Source: Nonomuraea cavernae (lineage in GTDB: Bacteria > Actinomycetota > Actinomycetes > Streptosporangiales > Streptosporangiaceae). Taken from it: DNA of 33,448 nucleotides. The DNA is taken from NCBI RefSeq assembly GCF_014646355.1, contig NZ_BMNH01000026.1:1-33448 (forward strand), given 5' to 3'. The position numbers and the translations under genes were made by a program. Under the pieces are notes generated by a model. It had not been told where the DNA came from and did not search any database. It was given only the letters and a program-made list of their open reading frames with translations. Shown here piece after piece: positions 16,807 through 24,157 of the stretch (positions within the stretch are counted from its first letter, which is position 1; the number at the start of each line of letters is the position of its first letter).

Positions 16807-16884
16807 TCAACGCGCCGTGGGGCGCTTGCCGTGGTTGGCCTTCTTCTTCTTGCGAGCCTTGCCCTTGCGAGCGCGCCTGGCCAT
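16807..16884 (-). CDS. 50S ribosomal protein bL37
   Basis: A 25-residue, extremely basic protein that begins MARRARKGKARKKKK and ends ANHGKRPTAR. The ANHGKRP tail matches bL37, a tiny actinobacterial large-subunit protein first seen in mycobacterial ribosome structures. ATG 16884 has GAGGAG (16890-16895) 5 nt upstream, so it is well expressed in principle. It is easily missed because of its size; a larger open frame in the same phase runs upstream to 17337 opposite the deoR-family gene, but only the last 25 codons are the gene. It is convergent with trpB2 and divergent from the DeoR-family gene. Confidence 0.88.
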   Translation of the reverse strand: MARRARKGKARKKKKANHGKRPTAR

Positions 16885-16949
16885 GGCCTCTCCTCGGTGA
16901 TCGAGTGGGATGCGATCTCCAAAGTCTCGCGCCTCCGGGCTCGGCACAA

Positions 16950-17017
16950 GCGATCCATCGCTCCTAACATTCTTCAACATATCCATGTCATAATTTGGTG
17001 GAATCTGTTGGAAGGAG
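16950..17017. promoter_or_regulatory. AT-rich divergent control region (bL37 gene / DeoR-family gene)
   Basis: The stretch contains a dyad GCGAT-CC-ATCGC (16950-16961), an ACAT/ATGT pair (about 16977-16988) and CATAAT (16989-16994). On the minus strand ATGACA (16991-16986) could be a -35 for the bL37 gene. GGAAGGAG (17010-17017) is the ribosome binding site of the DeoR-family gene. Individual promoter assignments are uncertain. Confidence 0.35.
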
Positions 17018-17023
17018 TGGGGC

Positions 17024-17803
17024 GTGCTCGCACAGCAGCGGCAGCAGGCCATCCTTGAGCGCGTACGCGGCAGCGGTGGCGTCCGGGTGGCCGACCTCGT
17101 GCGCGAGCTCGGCGTCTCCGACATGACGATCCGCCGCGACCTCGAGGTGCTGGCCGAGCGGGGCCTGCTGGAGAAGGTGCACGGCGGCGCCACGGCCCTC
17201 GGCCCCGGCTCCACCGAGGAGCCGGGCTTCACCGCCAAGTCCGCCCGCCAGCAGCGGGAGAAGGACGCCATCGCGCGCCGCGCCGCCGGGCTGGTGCGAC
17301 CGGGCACCGCCGTGGCGCTCTCGGCGGGCACCACCATCTGGGCGCTGGCCCATCACCTGGTCGGCGTGCCCGAGCTCACGGTCATCACCAACTCGATCCC
17401 GGTCGCCGACGTCTTTCATCGCAACCCCCGCGCCGACCGCACGGTCGTGCTCACCGGCGGGGTCCGCACTCCCTCCGACGCGCTGGTGGGGCCCGTGGCC
17501 GTGGCCGCGATCCGCCGCCTGCACGTCGACACGCTCTTCCTCGGGGTGCACGGGATGGGGGTGCGCGCCGGGTTCACCACGCCCAACCTGCTCGAATCGG
17601 AGACCGATCGGGAGCTGGTGGCCGCGGCGCACCGGCTGGTCGTCCCCGCCGACCACACGAAGTGGAACACCGTCGGCATCAGCACGATCGCCCAGCTGAC
17701 CGAGGCCGACGTGGTCATCAGCGACGCGGCCCTGCCCGAGGACGCACGTCTTGAGCTGGCCGAGCGGGTCGGCGAGCTGATCATCGCAGAGGATTCGCAG
17801 TGA
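17024..17803 (+). CDS. DeoR-family sugar-metabolism regulator
   Basis: A repressor of 259 residues. The N-terminal winged helix contains RQQAILERVRGSGG, then RVADLVRELGVSDMTIRRDL, and ends in the family mark VHGGA. The C-terminal sugar-phosphate-sensing domain (DeoRC) has AGTTIWALAHHL, TNSIPVA, LTGGVRTPSDALVGP and HRLVVPADHTKW. GTG 17024 follows GGAAGGAG at 6 nt. Its end overlaps the galT start (GTGA), so the two genes are translationally coupled. It probably controls galT and itself in response to a galactose-pathway phosphate ester. Confidence 0.93.
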   Translation: MLAQQRQQAILERVRGSGGVRVADLVRELGVSDMTIRRDLEVLAERGLLEKVHGGATALGPGSTEEPGFTAKSARQQREKDAIARRAAGLVRPGTAVALSAGTTIWALAHHLVGVPELTVITNSIPVADVFHRNPRADRTVVLTGGVRTPSDALVGPVAVAAIRRLHVDTLFLGVHGMGVRAGFTTPNLLESETDRELVAAAHRLVVPADHTKWNTVGISTIAQLTEADVVISDAALPEDARLELAERVGELIIAEDSQ

Positions 17804-18882
17804 AACGGACCATCACCCACCTGGCCGACGGACGTGAGCTGATCTACTTCGACCGGCGCGACGACGCCGACCGGAGCGCGATCGACCGGCGGCCGCTCGA
17901 TCCCCGGCCGGTGGCCTCGGAGCTGCGGTACGACCCGCTGACCGAGGAGTGGATCGCGGTGGCGGGGCATCGGCAGACTCGGACGTTCCTGCCTCCGGCT
18001 GACGCATGTCCGTTGTGCCCGTCGTCCGGCACGCGGGCCTCGGAGATCCCGGCGCACGACTATGACGTGGTGGTGTTCGAGAACCGCTTCCCCTCTTTCT
18101 CTGGAAATTTCGGCGCTTATGAGGATGTGGGCGGGTTGAGTGAGGTTCGCCCGGGGGTGGGGCGGTGCGAGGTGATGTGTTTCACCTCGGACCACTCCTC
18201 GTCGTTCTCGCGCCTGTCTCCCTCGCGGGTCGAGCTCGTCATGGAGGCCTGGGCCGACCGTACGGCCGAACTGTCCGCCCTGGAGGGCGTCGAGCAGGTG
18301 TTCTGCTTCGAGAACCGGGGCGAGGAGATCGGCATCACCCTGACGCACCCGCACGGGCAGATCTACGCCTACCCGTACGTCACTCCCCGGACGAAGCTGC
18401 AGCTGGGCGCCGCCTCCCGCTACGCGGCCGGGCACGGAGGCGCCAACCTGTTCGCCGACGTGCTGGCCGCCGAGCGCGCCGCGGGGACCCGGGTGGTCGC
18501 CGCCAACGAGCTGTGGACCGCCTTCGTGCCGGCCGCCGCCCGCTGGCCGTTCGAGGTGCACGTGTATCCGCACCGGCGGACGCCCGACCTGGCGGCGCTG
18601 TCGGAGCAGGAGCGGGCCGCGTTCGCCCCGCTCTACACCTCGGTGCTGCGGGCGCTCGACGGGCTGTTCGACGTCGCCATGCCGTACGTCTCGGCCTGGC
18701 ACCAGGCGCCCGTACGGCGGGACCGCGAGCTGGCCTACCTGCACCTGGAGCTGTTCAGCATCAGGAGGGCCCCCGGGAAGCTGAAGTTCCTGGCCGGCTC
18801 GGAGTCGGCGATGGGCGCGTTCGTCAACGACGTGTCGCCCGAGGAGGCCGCGCGGATGCTTCGATCACAGGTAGATCACTAA
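17800..18882 (+). CDS. galT: Galactose-1-phosphate uridylyltransferase
   Basis: Leloir-pathway enzyme that swaps UMP between UDP-glucose and galactose-1-phosphate. The metal-site CPLC is at residues 70-73. The active-site HPHGQ has its nucleophile at His185. The C-terminal domain carries the HxHxE-like segment AYLHLELFS. The length of 360 residues is normal. It overlaps the upstream regulator by 4 nt. The usual galE and galK partners do not follow; instead a riboswitch and an unrelated cell-wall gene come next. No clear terminator was seen after it, only an AT-rich stretch. Confidence 0.95.
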   Translation: MKRTITHLADGRELIYFDRRDDADRSAIDRRPLDPRPVASELRYDPLTEEWIAVAGHRQTRTFLPPADACPLCPSSGTRASEIPAHDYDVVVFENRFPSFSGNFGAYEDVGGLSEVRPGVGRCEVMCFTSDHSSSFSRLSPSRVELVMEAWADRTAELSALEGVEQVFCFENRGEEIGITLTHPHGQIYAYPYVTPRTKLQLGAASRYAAGHGGANLFADVLAAERAAGTRVVAANELWTAFVPAAARWPFEVHVYPHRRTPDLAALSEQERAAFAPLYTSVLRALDGLFDVAMPYVSAWHQAPVRRDRELAYLHLELFSIRRAPGKLKFLAGSESAMGAFVNDVSPEEAARMLRSQVDH

Positions 18883-18948
18883 TTGATTTCTACTTAGAGT
18901 CGCATGACCTTCGTTTTACTACTAATATCCCTTCTGCACCGGCCATAA

Positions 18949-19074
18949 CTGCCGTTGCGGGCCTAATCCCGGGCGCGTCGCCCGGGAACCGGGGACCCAC
19001 CGCATCTGGGGTGAATCCACTTCGGTGGTAGGGCGACTCCCATGCCCGAACCCGTCAGCTAACCCGGTCGGCAG
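18949..19074 (+). ncRNA. Cyclic di-AMP riboswitch (ydaO/yuaA type)
   Basis: The sequence shows the conserved blocks of the actinobacterial ydaO class: GAACCGGGGACCCACC (around 18985-19001), GGGGTGAATCC (about 19008-19018) and the 3' block CCCGAACCCGTCAGCTAACC (19045-19064). Closing stem P1 pairs CTGCCG (18949-18954) with CGGCAG (19069-19074). An internal perfect 8-bp hairpin CCCGGGCG/CGCCCGGG spans 18968-18986. The ribosome binding region of the next gene begins right after P1. This class usually switches genes off when c-di-AMP is high and often precedes cell-wall hydrolase genes in Streptomyces and relatives, as here. An AT-rich stretch with TAATAT at 18923-18928 lies upstream and may hold the promoter. 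Confidence 0.93.
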
Positions 19075-19091
19075 AGGGAGAGGACATCTTC

Positions 19092-20045
19092 GTGGCGGCT
19101 GCGCTCCCCACGCGTCTTGCCATCGGCCTCACCGCCGCCGCGGCACTGGCCTTCGGCTCAGCGCCCGCGTCGGCCGCGCCGAAGCCCAGCGAGGCCCAGC
19201 TCCGGGCCGAGCTGAAGAGCCTGAACAAGAAGGTCGACAAGCTCATCGAGGCCTACAACCTCAAGCGGGTCGAGCTGGCCAAGGCCCGGCAGGCCGCGGC
19301 GACCGCCGAGGAACGGCTCGCCACCTCCGAAGAGGCCCTCACGACGGCCGAGAAGCGGGTCGCCGAGATCGCCCGGCTGCGCTACCAGAACGCCGAGCTC
19401 TCCCTGCCCAGCGTGCTGCCTCCGAGCAGCGGAGGCGGCGCGGCGGTGCTCGACCAGTTGACCGCCGAGCAGCAGGCCGTCGTCCAGGGCGTGGCCGACG
19501 CCCGGGACGAGAAGAAGAAGGCCGCAGAAGCCGCCACTGCGCTCACCGCCAAGGTCAGCGCCGACGCGACCAGCGTCGACCAGCAGCGCGACGAGGCCGA
19601 GGACATCATCAAGGACATCGAGAAGAAGCTCCGGGATCTCATCCCGGTCAGCACCGGCCGGCGTTCCAACGGCACCTGGACACCCGAGCTGCCGTCGGGC
19701 TCGGACAACATCACCACCCGTACGCGGGCGATCCGGGCGTTGATCCAGAAGAACTTCGCGCTGCCGTACAGCGTGGGCTGCTTCAGGTCGGGTTCGAGCG
19801 GCGAGCATCCGCTGGGGCGCGCCTGCGACTTCATGATGAGCACGGGTGGTTCCATGCCGAGCGCGGCCAACTCGGCGCTCGGCGACCGCATCGCCGAATG
19901 GACCCTGCAGAACAGGGCCAAACTCGGGGTCAAGTACGTGATCTGGAAGCAGCGCATCAACCACGGGTCCGGCTGGAGCGCCATGTCCAACCGGGGCAGC
20001 ATCACCGAGAACCACTTCGACCACGTGCACATCTCGATGCACTGA
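19092..20045 (+). CDS. Secreted coiled-coil protein with peptidase M15-like C-terminal domain
   Basis: A probable peptidoglycan hydrolase of 317 residues. A signal peptide ends at about residue 28 (APASA-AP). Residues about 33-195 form a charged, Ala/Glu/Lys-rich coiled coil, as in NlpC/P60 and RipA-type wall hydrolases. The C-terminal domain (about 205-317) has a zinc-ligand pattern of M15/VanY-related enzymes: EHPLGRACD (His239, Asp246) and DHVHIS (His311, His313). GTG 19092 follows AGGGAGAGGA. The c-di-AMP riboswitch upstream ties its expression to osmotic and wall status. Catalysis is inferred from these residues only. Confidence 0.87.
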   Translation: MAAALPTRLAIGLTAAAALAFGSAPASAAPKPSEAQLRAELKSLNKKVDKLIEAYNLKRVELAKARQAAATAEERLATSEEALTTAEKRVAEIARLRYQNAELSLPSVLPPSSGGGAAVLDQLTAEQQAVVQGVADARDEKKKAAEAATALTAKVSADATSVDQQRDEAEDIIKDIEKKLRDLIPVSTGRRSNGTWTPELPSGSDNITTRTRAIRALIQKNFALPYSVGCFRSGSSGEHPLGRACDFMMSTGGSMPSAANSALGDRIAEWTLQNRAKLGVKYVIWKQRINHGSGWSAMSNRGSITENHFDHVHISMH

Positions 20046-20102
20046 AGAGGGACGAACGGCATCTGACGCACCACGTGCACCGGTGGCTTCGCGCGCGAGC
20101 AC

Positions 20103-20780
20103 CTACTCGACAAGGGGCGTTCGTGGCACGAGCAGACCTCGGTTGAACGCCTCGGTGACGGCGGCGGCGCGGTCTCCCACGCCGAGCTTGGCGTAGATGT
20201 TCAGCAGGTGGCTCTTGACCGTGGCCTCGGTGATGAACAGCCGGGCGGCCGCCTCACGGTTGGTGTTGCCGGCCGCCACGAGTTCGAGGACCTCGAGCTC
20301 ACGCTGGCTGAGCAGTCGCGGCGCAGGTGTCCTGACCCGGTTCATCAGCCGTGCCGCCACCGAAGGGGACAGCACGCTCTCACCCTTGGCGGCGGCCCGC
20401 GCTCCGCGGAGCAGGTCCTCCCGGGGAGAGTCCTTGAGCAGGTAGCCGGTCGCACCCGCCTCGATCGCCGGAAGGACGTGGGTATCGGTGTCGTAGGTCG
20501 TCAGAACCAGCACGCGCGCGGTGACGCCGAGCCTGGCCAGCTCGTTGATCGCGGTCAGCCCGTCCATGCCCGGCATGCGCAGGTCCATCAGGATCACGTC
20601 GGGCTGGAGCTCCTGGGCGAGCCGTACGGCCGCGGCGCCGTCCGCGGCCTCGCCCAGCACCTCGAATCCGGGCGCGGAGGCGAACATGCTGCTCAGCCCA
20701 TCCCTGACGACGGGATGGTCGTCCGCGATCAGCAACCGGATCGGGGGCTTGGCCGTCGGCTCGGCGGCGTGATCGGTCAT
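20103..20780 (-). CDS. NarL/LuxR-family response regulator
   Basis: Cytoplasmic response regulator of 225 residues. The receiver domain has the acidic pair D20/D21, the phosphoacceptor D66 in VILMDLRMPG, T94/T95 and K116 in GYLLKDS. The C-terminal LuxR helix-turn-helix contains LSQRELEVLELVAAG and ATVKSHLLNIYAKLGV. Its ATG overlaps the stop of the upstream histidine kinase (ATGA), so they are translationally coupled. It probably regulates the ABC exporter genes of the same operon. It converges on the cell-wall hydrolase gene. Confidence 0.95.
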   Translation of the reverse strand: MTDHAAEPTAKPPIRLLIADDHPVVRDGLSSMFASAPGFEVLGEAADGAAAVRLAQELQPDVILMDLRMPGMDGLTAINELARLGVTARVLVLTTYDTDTHVLPAIEAGATGYLLKDSPREDLLRGARAAAKGESVLSPSVAARLMNRVRTPAPRLLSQRELEVLELVAAGNTNREAAARLFITEATVKSHLLNIYAKLGVGDRAAAVTEAFNRGLLVPRTPLVE

Positions 20781-22054
20781 GCGTGGCTCCCGGCCGGCAG
20801 GGTGGGAAGGCAGGCCGAGATCCCGGTGCCGGCGCCGGGCTCGGACTCGATCCGCAGAGTGCCGGACAGTCCTTCGACCCGCTGGCGCATGATGGTCAGG
20901 CCGAATCCGCTGTGGGACGCCGGCCGTGCCCCGCCGTCCGTGGTCGTGGCGGCTTGGAGACCTGCGGGGTCAAAGCCCTTGCCGTCGTCACGTACGTCCA
21001 ACGCGACCTCGTGCTCCAGGTAGGACAGTGTCACCCCGGCCCTGGTCGCCCGCGCGTGCTTGGCCACGTTGGCCAAGGCCTCCTGCGCCGTGCGCAGCAG
21101 CGCGAACTCGGCCTCCGGTGTCATCGGCCGCACCGTGCCGGTCGTCGTGACGTGAACGGCGAGCCCGTGCAGCCTGGACCACCGGTCGGCGACGTCGGCG
21201 AGTGCGTCGCTCAGGCGTGCGGTCCGCAGCGGCTCGGGCCGGAGCGCGTCGACCGAACGCCGCGCCTCGGCCAGGCTCTCCCTCGCCAAATTCTTGACGG
21301 CGTCGAAGGGCCGCCGCCACGGCGCCGGGACCTCGTGCATCTGCTCGGCCGCCTGGAGTTGCGCGATGATGCCGGTGAGCCCCTGCGCCAGGGTGTCATG
21401 GATCTCGCGGGCCATCCGCTGGCGCTCGTCGAGCACGCCCGCCTCCCTGGCCTGGGCGAGCAGCTGCGCATGCAGGCCGGCGTTCTCGGCGAGCGACGCC
21501 TCCAGCAGCCGGTTCGTCCGGCTCAGCTCTTCGAGGGTCTGCTCGCGCCGCTCCTCCTCCTTCTCGGCGAGCCGCAGGCCCCAGGCGCAGGCGCACATCA
21601 TGGCGATGTTGAAGGCGATGATGGTGACGTGCAGCGTCAGGCCGAGCGCGTCCGTCCTGGGGACGCTGGACGCCTGCGCCGTACCGGCGACGACCGCCGC
21701 GGTGGCCACTCCCAGCAGCCGCCACGGCCAGCGCAGGACCGTGAAGGAGTAGATGTAGGCGGCAGGGGTGAACAGCCCGAAAAGGGGGTGACGGATCACC
21801 AGGACCGTGGTGATCACGAGCAGCCCCGCGACGAACACCCCCATGATCCGTGGCCGGTCCCGCCAGCCGGGACGCAGGGTGAACATGCCGAGCATCCACG
21901 CGGCCGCCAGCCCGCACAGGCCGAGGTCGATGAGCAAGGAGGCGCCCGTCCAGTCCTCCACGATCATCAGGATCGGCACGAGGATCGCCAGCAGCGTGTA
22001 CGGCACCACGTTGACCAGTAGGAACGGCGGCTGGTGCGAAATCTTCCTGCTCAA
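20777..22054 (-). CDS. NarL-type sensor histidine kinase (HisKA_3)
   Basis: A membrane sensor of 425 residues. About five to six hydrophobic segments fill residues 12-160, with almost no extracytoplasmic domain, which suggests sensing in or near the membrane. A coiled coil (about 163-210) leads to the HisKA_3 motif RQRMAREIHDTLAQGLTG with His219. The ATPase domain has RTAQEALANVAKHA, DDGKGFDP and GFGLTIMRQRVEGLSG. The start is TTG 22054, preceded by a GGGAGAGGGAG stretch. It lies 36 nt after the permease gene. In Bacillus and Streptomyces such intramembrane-type kinases often sense antimicrobials pumped by the linked ABC system. Confidence 0.93.
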   Translation of the reverse strand: MSRKISHQPPFLLVNVVPYTLLAILVPILMIVEDWTGASLLIDLGLCGLAAAWMLGMFTLRPGWRDRPRIMGVFVAGLLVITTVLVIRHPLFGLFTPAAYIYSFTVLRWPWRLLGVATAAVVAGTAQASSVPRTDALGLTLHVTIIAFNIAMMCACAWGLRLAEKEEERREQTLEELSRTNRLLEASLAENAGLHAQLLAQAREAGVLDERQRMAREIHDTLAQGLTGIIAQLQAAEQMHEVPAPWRRPFDAVKNLARESLAEARRSVDALRPEPLRTARLSDALADVADRWSRLHGLAVHVTTTGTVRPMTPEAEFALLRTAQEALANVAKHARATRAGVTLSYLEHEVALDVRDDGKGFDPAGLQAATTTDGGARPASHSGFGLTIMRQRVEGLSGTLRIESEPGAGTGISACLPTLPAGSHA

Positions 22055-22076
22055 GGCTCCCTCTCCCCGGCGGGAT

Positions 22077-22102
22077 TCTATTCCCAGCGTCTATTCCCAA
22101 CG
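22077..22102. repeat. 13-bp tandem duplication across the permease stop
   Basis: TCTATTCCCAGCG (22077-22089) is followed directly by TCTATTCCCAACG (22090-22102). One unit contains the permease stop codon, and the other repeats it in the 36-nt gap before the kinase gene. Confidence 0.7.
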
Positions 22103-22858
22103 GAACCGGCGGATCGCGACGAACGCGCACACCACCGCATACGCCGTTAGGGTCAGCAGCGGCACGGCGGACGGAAAGTGTCCCAGGTACGCGTCCTGGA
22201 AGGCCCCCATGCCCGCGCCGAGCGGGGTGTAGTGAGCGATGTCCCGCAGCAGCGGGTGCATCTGCGAGATCGGAATCCAGAGTCCGGCGAAGAACATCAT
22301 CGGGAAGAACAGCACCGTGCCGATCGCCGTGGCCGGGCCACGCCCGGGCGCGAGCGCGGCGACCAGCAGGCCGATCGCGAGCAGCGCGGCCGCCGCGAGC
22401 AGCCAGGCGAGGGCGAAACCGGGAAGGTGCTTCGGCAGGTCGACGCCGAAGCCCAACCCGGCCACCGCGACGAACAGGACCATCGCGACCACCGCGATGG
22501 CGAAGTTGGCCACGAGCTGGCCGGCGAGCACGCGGGCCGGGCCGACCGGGGTGGTCCGCATGCGCCGCAGCACGCCGTTCTCCCGGTATCCCGCGAGCGT
22601 GGTCGGCAGGGAGGTCGTGGCCAGGATGGCCAGATTGAACAGGATCAGAACAGGGACGTAGAGGTCGAAGTACGTCAGGCCGCCGCTGCCCTCCACAGGC
22701 TGCCGCAGATCGGAGACGCTGCCGAGGATGATCAACAGGACCAGCGGGAAGCCGATACCCCACAGGGGGGCGACCTTGTCCCGGACGCACAGCGTGCTCT
22801 CGGCTTTGATGAGCCGCCAGGTCGCGGAACCTCGCTCGGCGGTGTGCAGGGCTGACAT
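22091..22858 (-). CDS. ABC-2 type transporter permease
   Basis: A membrane protein of 255 residues with about six hydrophobic segments, including FPLVLLIILGSVS, the segment FNLAILATTSLPTTLAGYRE and AIGTVLFFPMMFFAGLWIP. The sequence REXGVLRRMRTTPV is the coupling region typical of DrrB-like drug-exporter permeases, and GLWIPISQMHPLLRDIAHYTPLG is typical of the ABC2 C-terminal half. It lies 27 nt after the ATPase gene. Together they form a two-component exporter whose substrate is unknown. Confidence 0.93.
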   Translation of the reverse strand: MSALHTAERGSATWRLIKAESTLCVRDKVAPLWGIGFPLVLLIILGSVSDLRQPVEGSGGLTYFDLYVPVLILFNLAILATTSLPTTLAGYRENGVLRRMRTTPVGPARVLAGQLVANFAIAVVAMVLFVAVAGLGFGVDLPKHLPGFALAWLLAAAALLAIGLLVAALAPGRGPATAIGTVLFFPMMFFAGLWIPISQMHPLLRDIAHYTPLGAGMGAFQDAYLGHFPSAVPLLTLTAYAVVCAFVAIRRFRWE

Positions 22859-22885
22859 GGGTTGGAGGTCCCTCTCGGTGATGTG

Positions 22886-23806
22886 TTAGCGGGGGCCGGG
22901 TTCGAGGCGCTTACCGGTCAGTTGGACGAACGCGTCCTCCAGGCTCGCCTGCTCGACGCGCAGCTGTTCGGCCACGATCTGGTTGCGGGCCAGCACGGTG
23001 GTGACGGCGTTGAGCGCGTTGTCGTTGCCGTTGACGATGACCGACTCGCCCCGGCGGGTGACGCCGGAGACGTCCGGCAGACTCGTCAGCAGGTGGTCGT
23101 CCATCGGCCTGGACGGGCGGAACTGGATCCGCTGCTCGATGCGCGCCCGCTCGGTCAGACCGGCCGGGGTGTCCACCATGACGACGCGGCCGGCGTCGAT
23201 CAGCGCGAGCCGGTCGCACAGCCGCTCGGCCTCCTCCATGAAGTGGGTGACCAGCACGATCGTCACCCCGCGAGAGCGCACGCCCTCGATCAGGTCCCAG
23301 GTGTCGCGCCGGGCCCGCGGGTCGAGACCGGTGGTGAGCTCGTCGAGGATCGCCACCCGGGGGTTGCCGATGAGGGCCAGCGCGATCGAGAGCCGTTGTT
23401 TCTGGCCGCCGGACAGCTTGGCGTACCTGGTCTTCGCCTTGTCCGCCAGGCCGAGGCCGTCCAGCAGCGCGCGCCAGTCGGCGGGCTCGGGGTAGAAGGA
23501 GCCGTAGAGCTCCAGGGCCTCGGCGACCTGTAGCCGTTCGGGGAGGTGGCCGGCCTGCAACTGGACGCCGAGCCGCCGGGTCAGCTCGGCACGGTCCCGG
23601 AGGGGGTCGAGCCCGAGCACCCTGATCTCACCGCGATCCGGCACGCGGAGGCCCTCGACGCACTCCACGGTCGTCGTCTTGCCGGCGCCGTTCGGGCCGA
23701 GGATGCCAAAGATCTCACCCTCCTGGACGGTGAGCGAGACATCATCGACCGCGATCTTGTCGTCATAGCGTTTGTGGAGGTCGCGTACCTCGATCACTGG
23801 TGGCAT
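22886..23806 (-). CDS. ABC transporter ATP-binding protein (DrrA-like)
   Basis: An ATPase of 306 residues. Walker A is GPNGAGKT (37-44), the Q-loop region VQLQAGHLPE, the signature LSGGQ (131-135), Walker B VAILDE (Glu156), the D-loop GLD and the switch His in LVTHFM. The C-terminal 80 residues match the extension of DrrA-like drug and antibiotic ATPases. AAGGA lies 8 nt before the ATG at 23806. First gene of a four-gene leftward unit: ATPase, permease, kinase, response regulator. Confidence 0.95.
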   Translation of the reverse strand: MPPVIEVRDLHKRYDDKIAVDDVSLTVQEGEIFGILGPNGAGKTTTVECVEGLRVPDRGEIRVLGLDPLRDRAELTRRLGVQLQAGHLPERLQVAEALELYGSFYPEPADWRALLDGLGLADKAKTRYAKLSGGQKQRLSIALALIGNPRVAILDELTTGLDPRARRDTWDLIEGVRSRGVTIVLVTHFMEEAERLCDRLALIDAGRVVMVDTPAGLTERARIEQRIQFRPSRPMDDHLLTSLPDVSGVTRRGESVIVNGNDNALNAVTTVLARNQIVAEQLRVEQASLEDAFVQLTGKRLEPGPR

Positions 23807-23940
23807 GCGCGCGTCCTTTCGGGGTTCGGCCCATCGGCGATCGGCGCATTCAGCCTGCTACGACCAGCACTTCTGCCAACACCGACCAGTGGACGGGACC
23901 TGGCTGCCGGACGGTGGAGGCGTCGGCTCAACCGAGCGGT

Positions 23941-23972
23941 GGTGGCGATCCACCGATCGGTGGATCGCCACC
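23941..23972. repeat. 32-bp perfect palindrome
   Basis: The left arm GGTGGCGATCCACCGA (23941-23956) is followed with no spacer by its exact reverse complement (23957-23972). The arm itself contains the GGTGG/CCACC inverted motif, so a nested cruciform is possible. It lies 134 bp upstream of the ABC ATPase start and 185 bp upstream of the esterase start. Confidence 0.9.
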
Positions 23973-24056
23973 CTGACGGGAACCACGGGAGAGTGGCAGG
24001 ACCGCTCGCTCCGCCTACGCGTTCGCACCTCGGAACAGACCATCGACACCCACGCG

Positions 24057-24081
24057 CGCCGGGCCGGGCGGCGGCCCGGCG
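24057..24081. other. GC-rich hairpin before the esterase gene
   Basis: A 9-bp perfect stem, CGCCGGGCC (24057-24065) with GGCCCGGCG (24073-24081), and a 7-nt loop. It lies about 75 bp upstream of the esterase start. Function unknown. Confidence 0.5.
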
Positions 24082-24157
24082 TTCGGCTAAATGCTTTGCC
24101 CGTAGATGGCGCGCGCTGGGATGCTCGGCCGAGCAGGAACGGAGAGGAGACCGCGTA

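Larger units (their letters stand above)
23807..24157. other. Divergent intergenic region, 351 bp
   Basis: It separates the leftward ABC operon from the rightward carboxylesterase gene and must hold promoters for both. Visible structure is a 32-bp perfect palindrome (23941-23972) and a GC-rich hairpin (24057-24081). Open frames in this stretch show no coding character that I could recognise. No convincing -35/-10 pair was found. Confidence 0.6.

Noticed and set aside
21396..22790. 464-codon minus-strand frame over the kinase and permease
   Set aside because: A shifted frame of the two real genes, with an Arg/Pro/Gly-rich product.
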